Shown here: positions 60,178-64,000 of the stretch, one piece after another
Layout: each line of letters starts with the position of its first letter
How positions within the stretch are numbered: the first letter of the stretch is position 1
Assembly: GCA_050633525.1 (NCBI GenBank)
Contig: JBOEGR010000014.1
Coordinates: 21,294-85,293, forward strand
DNA length: 64,000 nucleotides
DNA from: CANLBN01 sp050633525
GTDB taxonomy: Bacteria; Pseudomonadota; Gammaproteobacteria; Pseudomonadales; Cellvibrionaceae
Direction of reading: 5' to 3'
Position numbers and translations under genes: made by a program
The notes under the pieces: model-generated
Told to the model about the DNA's origin: nothing
The model's database searches: none
What the model saw: the letters and a program-made list of their open reading frames with translations, nothing else

Positions 60178-61236
60178 TTACCCCGCTTTCTTATTCAATA
60201 TGACTTCAGCATTTTCTTTGGCATTCAGTATATGAAACCCGAACGCACCGATTAACATAATGAAGAGGTAACGACAGGTGTGTACTAATGCGACAAATCC
60301 AACGTCGAATCCAAGAGCCATAGCGATGAGGCACATTTCGGGGATACTGCCGGGAGCTAATGCTAAGAAAAATAATAAATAGCTTTGATTAAATGTTTCC
60401 CCCAATCCAATTGAAATCACAAGGGCAAGGCTGATTGCAATGGCAGTAAATATAAGAGAAGCCTTTACTTGCGGTAGTGACTCGCTAAATTCAGCTTTTG
60501 CAATTTTACAGCCGAGTACGATACCAAAGGTAATCATCGCTAAGGTTGTCATTATTTCTGGCATAGGGGTACTTACCCAGCCAACACCATAAAACAATGC
60601 GGATACAATCATTGGGAACATAATGTCACCGCCTGCTATTTTAAAACGCTCGGTAAATAGCCAGCATACAATGACTAGGAGTAAAACTTCCCATAAGTCA
60701 AAATCGATAGGGAACGCAAATGCGCTATAAAACGTTTCTTGCTCAATCGTTTCGGAGCCGTCTAGAAAATAAGCGAGCGTTGAAAAAACAAGAATCAATG
60801 CAACCATGCGTACAGTATGTATCAGCGCAATTTTAGGAAAACGTTCGCCTAAATCACCTGACATTGACACTAAAAATGTTAGCCCACCCGGTAGAGCAGA
60901 CATAAAAGAGTCCAAACGACTAAAATTAGGTAAGCGCCTAAAATAGTAGAGCCCAAATATTGTCACTGCGCTAACAAAAGCAATAGCCGATATGAGAGAT
61001 ATCAATATTGTTATATCAAAGGCGGATACTCTGTCAGCAACAGCGCCCCCCAAAGCTACACCTAGTAAGATTCTCATCCAGCGTGCAAAAGGTTTTGGTG
61101 GTGCTTTAATAAAAGAGCACTTTTTAAGCAGTGTTATGGTGAGTAAACTTCCTAAGAGCCAAGGTAGTGGGATTGAAAAATAAAAGGCAATAGAACCCCC
61201 TGCGATACCTATCGCAAACGTTAATAACGTAAACAT
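60178..61236 (-). CDS. AbrB-family (Gneg_AbrB_dup) membrane protein
   Basis: A 352-residue integral membrane protein with about ten hydrophobic helices in two similar halves, each with a Pro-Trp-Leu-Leu-Gly type start (PLPWLLGSLLTI near residue 22 in the first half) and a Gly/Pro-rich helix pair (SALPGGLTFLVSMSGDLGE and LALAPGSIPEMCLIAMALGFDVGFVALVHTCRYL). This is the AbrB duplication or ammonia-monooxygenase-like family, despite its name not a transcription factor. It is proposed to be a transporter. It stands alone, just after the transposase fragment. Confidence 0.85.
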   Translation of the reverse strand: MFTLLTFAIGIAGGSIAFYFSIPLPWLLGSLLTITLLKKCSFIKAPPKPFARWMRILLGVALGGAVADRVSAFDITILISLISAIAFVSAVTIFGLYYFRRLPNFSRLDSFMSALPGGLTFLVSMSGDLGERFPKIALIHTVRMVALILVFSTLAYFLDGSETIEQETFYSAFAFPIDFDLWEVLLLVIVCWLFTERFKIAGGDIMFPMIVSALFYGVGWVSTPMPEIMTTLAMITFGIVLGCKIAKAEFSESLPQVKASLIFTAIAISLALVISIGLGETFNQSYLLFFLALAPGSIPEMCLIAMALGFDVGFVALVHTCRYLFIMLIGAFGFHILNAKENAEVILNKKAG

Positions 61237-61653
61237 ATTGTCTGTCCTTAAAATAAAAATAACGAGATCAAATTAATCCCAAAAAAGCGTTTTTGATTGC
61301 AATCACGTACAGCACGTTGCGTGCCAATACTTTGCAAGGGGCGCATCTTACTTGAAAACCATTTCAATTGAATGAAGTTATTGTATTTTTTATGAAAATT
61401 AATTAATTAATTTGTTTTATGTGATATAGACCTCGTCTTATCAATTATTTTTGGTAAAAATTGATCTATAATTTTGCACTATTAATTAGCGGCTTGTATA
61501 AGCTTGGTGCAATAATGAGCAGCTTAGAGTCATTAGTATCAATATAATGTGAATGCCTAGTTATTCGATTTAAAGGCCTGATAACGTTATAACTAAGGTC
61601 AGATAATATTGAAATATTATCTGACCTTATACTCTTTTGTTATTTTATGTGGT
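61237..61653. other. 417-base intergenic region
   Basis: This gap lies between the upstream end of the AbrB-family gene and the end of the phytase-like gene, so it should hold the AbrB promoter. It is AT-rich with a TTAATTAATTAATT run near 61402-61412 and ends with a strong palindrome at 61594-61629, listed separately. No open frame of note is present. Confidence 0.5.
61594..61629. repeat. 17-bp perfect palindrome with REP-like GGTCAGATAA
   Basis: TAAGGTCAGATAATATT (61594-61610) pairs perfectly with its complement at 61613-61629 across two bases. It lies 24 bases after the phytase-like gene stop. The core GGTCAGATAA is shared with the ends of the inverted-repeat elements at 46.6-49.2 kb, which suggests a solo REP-like end pair. 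It may also stabilise or end the message, but lacks a T run. Confidence 0.65.
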
Positions 61654-63840
61654 TTATTTTACTGAACCAATGGAGAAAAAACGGGTTTCACCTGAGCTGT
61701 CATCGACACCATCGTTATCGGTGACAGCGAAACCTTCTCCATTCTTAGTAATCGCAAAACCTTCAATCTTATCTAGTACGTAGCCATTACTTGCTTTTAA
61801 GTTTGGAATAAAGTCATGCGCTAGAGTTTTCTTTACAACTGGGAGTGTACTGCCAAGTTTGGCTGGTTTTAATTCTGATATGGCCACTTTGTATAAGCGT
61901 TTAACTTTGGCTTCGTCATCAAATTTGTTGTCACGCTCAATGATGTAGGCAAAGTCTCCGTAGGCAACAATTTCGGATAGGCCCACCCAGCCGTTTTTGA
62001 CCGGTTTCTCTAGAGGGTAGCGTACGGCTCCCCATTCTTTTGTTTTGGTGTTGTAAGCAACGAGTTTAACTAGGCCTTCGGGGTCATCTTTCCATTCGCG
62101 TTGAATGGCAATCCATAATGTGTCGCCAATTTTAGTGATGCCTTCAGAGCCAAAACGTTTCTCTACAGCGAGGAGTTCAGAGGGAAAGGGAATTTCTTTT
62201 TTAATTTTCCCTTTAGCGTTGATATTATAAATGGCATGAGGAACAAGGCTTTTGGTTTTTCCTTCAGAGGCTATCCAGAAACCACCTTTACCGTCATTGG
62301 CAATACCTTCCATATCCATTTTTTGGGCTGCGTAGCCCTCTCGCTTTATATGAGTGGCGTTGATTATTTTAGCCGGGGATTGTGCTGTATCAATGGTAAA
62401 AATGGTGGGCTGGCTTCTGTAGAAGCTATCGTTGACGGCATACAGAATATTTTCTTTATTTTCATCCGCCACAAGGCCGGATAATGCGCCCCAGCCAATA
62501 GGCTTGCCTTCTTTTTTAATTGATTCAATATGAGGGTAAGCGGGCTTATTTTTAGTCAAGCTATATAGCATGATGTAAGAGCGCGGCCCTTTATCTTCAA
62601 TTAAATCTTTTTCATTGGCGACAACGAGTAAGTTTCTCTTTGGAATGGCAACAGCGCCTTCGGGGCCAATACCCGCAGGAAGGAGTTGCACAAATTCTGG
62701 CTCTGCTCCCGTATCTTTATAGACGCCTACCACTCCTGCACGCTCAACCAGTATAAAGAGATAAGTGGTGTTGCCGAATGTAGCTACTTCAATACCTTCG
62801 GGTTCGCTGCCCTTTTTGCTAGAACGTTTGTCTGGGTAGTGGCCGGCCATTATGACGCGATGCTCTAAATCCAAGCCTGATTCAAATAGTACTTTGCCAT
62901 TTTTGTGATAAATGGTAAAGCCGCGAGAGCCACCTTCATAATCACCTTCGTTAGCGGCGACAAAGCGGTCATTGTCGATCCACTTGACTGCATCGGGTTC
63001 ACGTTTTCGATTTAATTGTTCTTGGTTGAAAAAGAAGGCGCGATCTTTTTTAAGGTCTAAGCCGACTAGGTCGGTTGAGCCTGCCGAAAAGTGAGAATTG
63101 ACTTTGCCTGTGTTTGCATCGACAACCACATAATGATTGTTCTCTTGTAGGCTGATGACGATTTCATTGTTTTTATTGAAGTCAACAAATTCTGGTTCGG
63201 GGTCACTTGGGGCAATGTCTGCCAAGCCTGTTAAGGAAACCGTTTTTCTTGTTTCACAAATAACTTGGCCTTTTTTTAATGAAAAAATAACGAGGTTGCC
63301 CGCCGGTAATTGAGGGATAAGCCCATCATTTAGATCTTCATCGCGTTCATTTTCGATGGCTATGGCAACATATTTTTTGTCGGGAGATACAGCAACAGAA
63401 TCGGGTTGACCGCCTAGGTCACATTGTGTGGTTATTTTCTGGTTTTTAATCGATATAGCTGCAATGAAGCCGCTTGGTTTAGTATAACTTTCCGAGGTGT
63501 TAACGCCAACGAGCGCATATTTCCCGACAGCGCTTACCGATGTCGGTTCGCCTTTTAGTTTTAAAAAGCCGGCTGCTTTTGGAGATTCAGGTTTTTTAAT
63601 GTCAACAAAACCAATGCCTTCTAATGGGCTGTCAGAATAAATTAAGGTGTTTCCGTCTGCGGTCGCGGTAATAATTTCTGCAGAGGTTTCAGTTTTCGCT
63701 TCGACCGATTTGGGTAAATTATGTATGGTTGACCAAGATGATATGCGCTGAAAAGAGTCGGCCATGGTCAGCGTGCTGCATAAACAGGCTGAAATGGATA
63801 CGACACTTTTGAGTGTGTTTTGCAGTTTCTGCTTTTTCAT
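61654..63840 (-). CDS. Exported phytase/esterase-like protein (esterase-like activity of phytase family)
   Basis: A 728-residue exported protein. The signal peptide runs to TMA (SACLCSTLTMADSF). The first two thirds form a beta-propeller-like lactonase/choice-of-anchor part (PDSVAVSPDKKYVAIAIENERDED, GLDLKKDRAFFFNQEQLNRKREPDAVKWIDNDRFVAANEGDYEGGSRGFTIY, and PEGIEVATFGNTTYLFILVERAG). The C-terminal third has the phytase-esterase pattern: YAAQKMDMEGIANDGKGGFWIASEG, FGSEGITKIGDTLWIAIQREW and the closing NGYVLDKIEGFAITKNGEGFAVTDNDGVDDSSGETRF. It likely hydrolyses phosphoesters in the periplasm. A candidate Pho box lies upstream. Confidence 0.8.
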   Translation of the reverse strand: MKKQKLQNTLKSVVSISACLCSTLTMADSFQRISSWSTIHNLPKSVEAKTETSAEIITATADGNTLIYSDSPLEGIGFVDIKKPESPKAAGFLKLKGEPTSVSAVGKYALVGVNTSESYTKPSGFIAAISIKNQKITTQCDLGGQPDSVAVSPDKKYVAIAIENERDEDLNDGLIPQLPAGNLVIFSLKKGQVICETRKTVSLTGLADIAPSDPEPEFVDFNKNNEIVISLQENNHYVVVDANTGKVNSHFSAGSTDLVGLDLKKDRAFFFNQEQLNRKREPDAVKWIDNDRFVAANEGDYEGGSRGFTIYHKNGKVLFESGLDLEHRVIMAGHYPDKRSSKKGSEPEGIEVATFGNTTYLFILVERAGVVGVYKDTGAEPEFVQLLPAGIGPEGAVAIPKRNLLVVANEKDLIEDKGPRSYIMLYSLTKNKPAYPHIESIKKEGKPIGWGALSGLVADENKENILYAVNDSFYRSQPTIFTIDTAQSPAKIINATHIKREGYAAQKMDMEGIANDGKGGFWIASEGKTKSLVPHAIYNINAKGKIKKEIPFPSELLAVEKRFGSEGITKIGDTLWIAIQREWKDDPEGLVKLVAYNTKTKEWGAVRYPLEKPVKNGWVGLSEIVAYGDFAYIIERDNKFDDEAKVKRLYKVAISELKPAKLGSTLPVVKKTLAHDFIPNLKASNGYVLDKIEGFAITKNGEGFAVTDNDGVDDSSGETRFFSIGSVK

Positions 63841-63889
63841 GATGCTATACCTATAAGAAAAATATAGGGTCGCATGATGAATATCATAT

Positions 63890-63907
63890 ATGACAGAATG
63901 ATGTCAT
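63890..63907 (-). promoter_or_regulatory. Candidate Pho box upstream of the phytase-like gene
   Basis: Read toward the gene it is ATGACAT-CATT-CTGTCAT, two 7-mers with a 4-base spacer, matching the PhoB consensus (CTGTCAT twice, 4 bases apart) at 12 of 14 positions. The arms are also nearly an inverted repeat, so another palindrome-binding regulator is possible. It lies about 50 bases before the ATG at 63840. Confidence 0.5.
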
Positions 63908-64000
63908 GTATGCGGATTTAGTATTTTTATGAGTATGACTTGCAAGCGCGGCTTATTTAGCTATTCGTTAATGTTGCCCTTAATTCTTCAAAGCTATTCA

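Noticed and set aside
60178..61236. AbrB-type transcriptional regulator
   Set aside because: The protein has about ten membrane helices and no DNA-binding domain. Only the family name suggests a regulator.
1..64000. tRNA, rRNA or CRISPR array
   Set aside because: I looked for the T-arm GTTCGA box with flanking stems, rRNA motifs and regularly spaced repeats. Nothing convincing was found. A covariance-model scan would settle it.

Overview
The window looks like a chromosomal segment of a marine gammaproteobacterium. Supporting signs are the ubiE-ubiJ-ubiB and psd genes, RadA, a DctPQM TRAP transporter, an aryl-polyene pigment cluster and DUF3570/DUF4266 genes. Base composition is moderately AT-rich. 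A Cellvibrionales-like lineage is my guess from gene content only. I see no rRNA, tRNA, CRISPR array or intact prophage.

Layout: 0.2-3.9 kb holds a TRAP transporter (dctP, dctQ, dctM) with an unusually structured 3' region ending in a strong terminator. 4.1-6.1 kb (minus) holds two overlapping replication-type genes: a protein with four DnaT-like repeats and a lambda-P-like helicase-loader candidate. 6.3-11.5 kb is housekeeping: VOC protein, DUF4197 protein, chemotaxis receptor, SIMPL protein and radA. 11.7-32.9 kb is a large aryl-polyene (xanthomonadin-like) gene cluster in three transcription blocks. Its enzymes form a coherent route: a chorismatase makes the hydroxybenzoate starter, an AMP-ligase activates it, two carrier proteins hold the chain, two ketosynthases plus a chain-length-factor-like protein extend it, two hotdog dehydratases and a FabG reductase process it, and acyltransferases, a glycosyltransferase, an MMPL exporter and a LolA-like carrier attach and move the product.

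32.9-46.6 kb is a divergent pair of operons around an HzsA-related (hydrazine-synthase-alpha-like) haem lipoprotein. Leftward are an SH3/beta-barrel protein, another beta-barrel, a TlpA thioredoxin, a DUF4266 lipoprotein with a Gly/Cys tail, a DUF3570 barrel, then a PilZ protein and a TauE/SafE permease. Rightward are a DUF1588-like CxxCH protein, a two-module cytochrome/LamG lipoprotein and a Tat-exported DUF1501-like protein. Its function is unknown and it is the best candidate here for an undescribed envelope system.

46.6-49.2 kb holds two paralogous genes with diverged 5' parts and identical 3' ends, embedded in three copies of a short inverted-repeat element. The element carries the decayed first codons of a RAYT/Y1-type transposase. 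A matching 3' transposase fragment lies at 59.9 kb and a related palindrome at 61.6 kb. 49.2-61.2 kb (mostly minus) is envelope, quinone and lipid housekeeping: an N2227-like methyltransferase, a lipoprotein, SPFH and NfeD proteins, ubiB, ubiJ, ubiE, an S41 protease, psd, an HDOD protein and an AbrB-family permease. The window ends with a phytase/esterase-like secreted protein preceded by a candidate Pho box.
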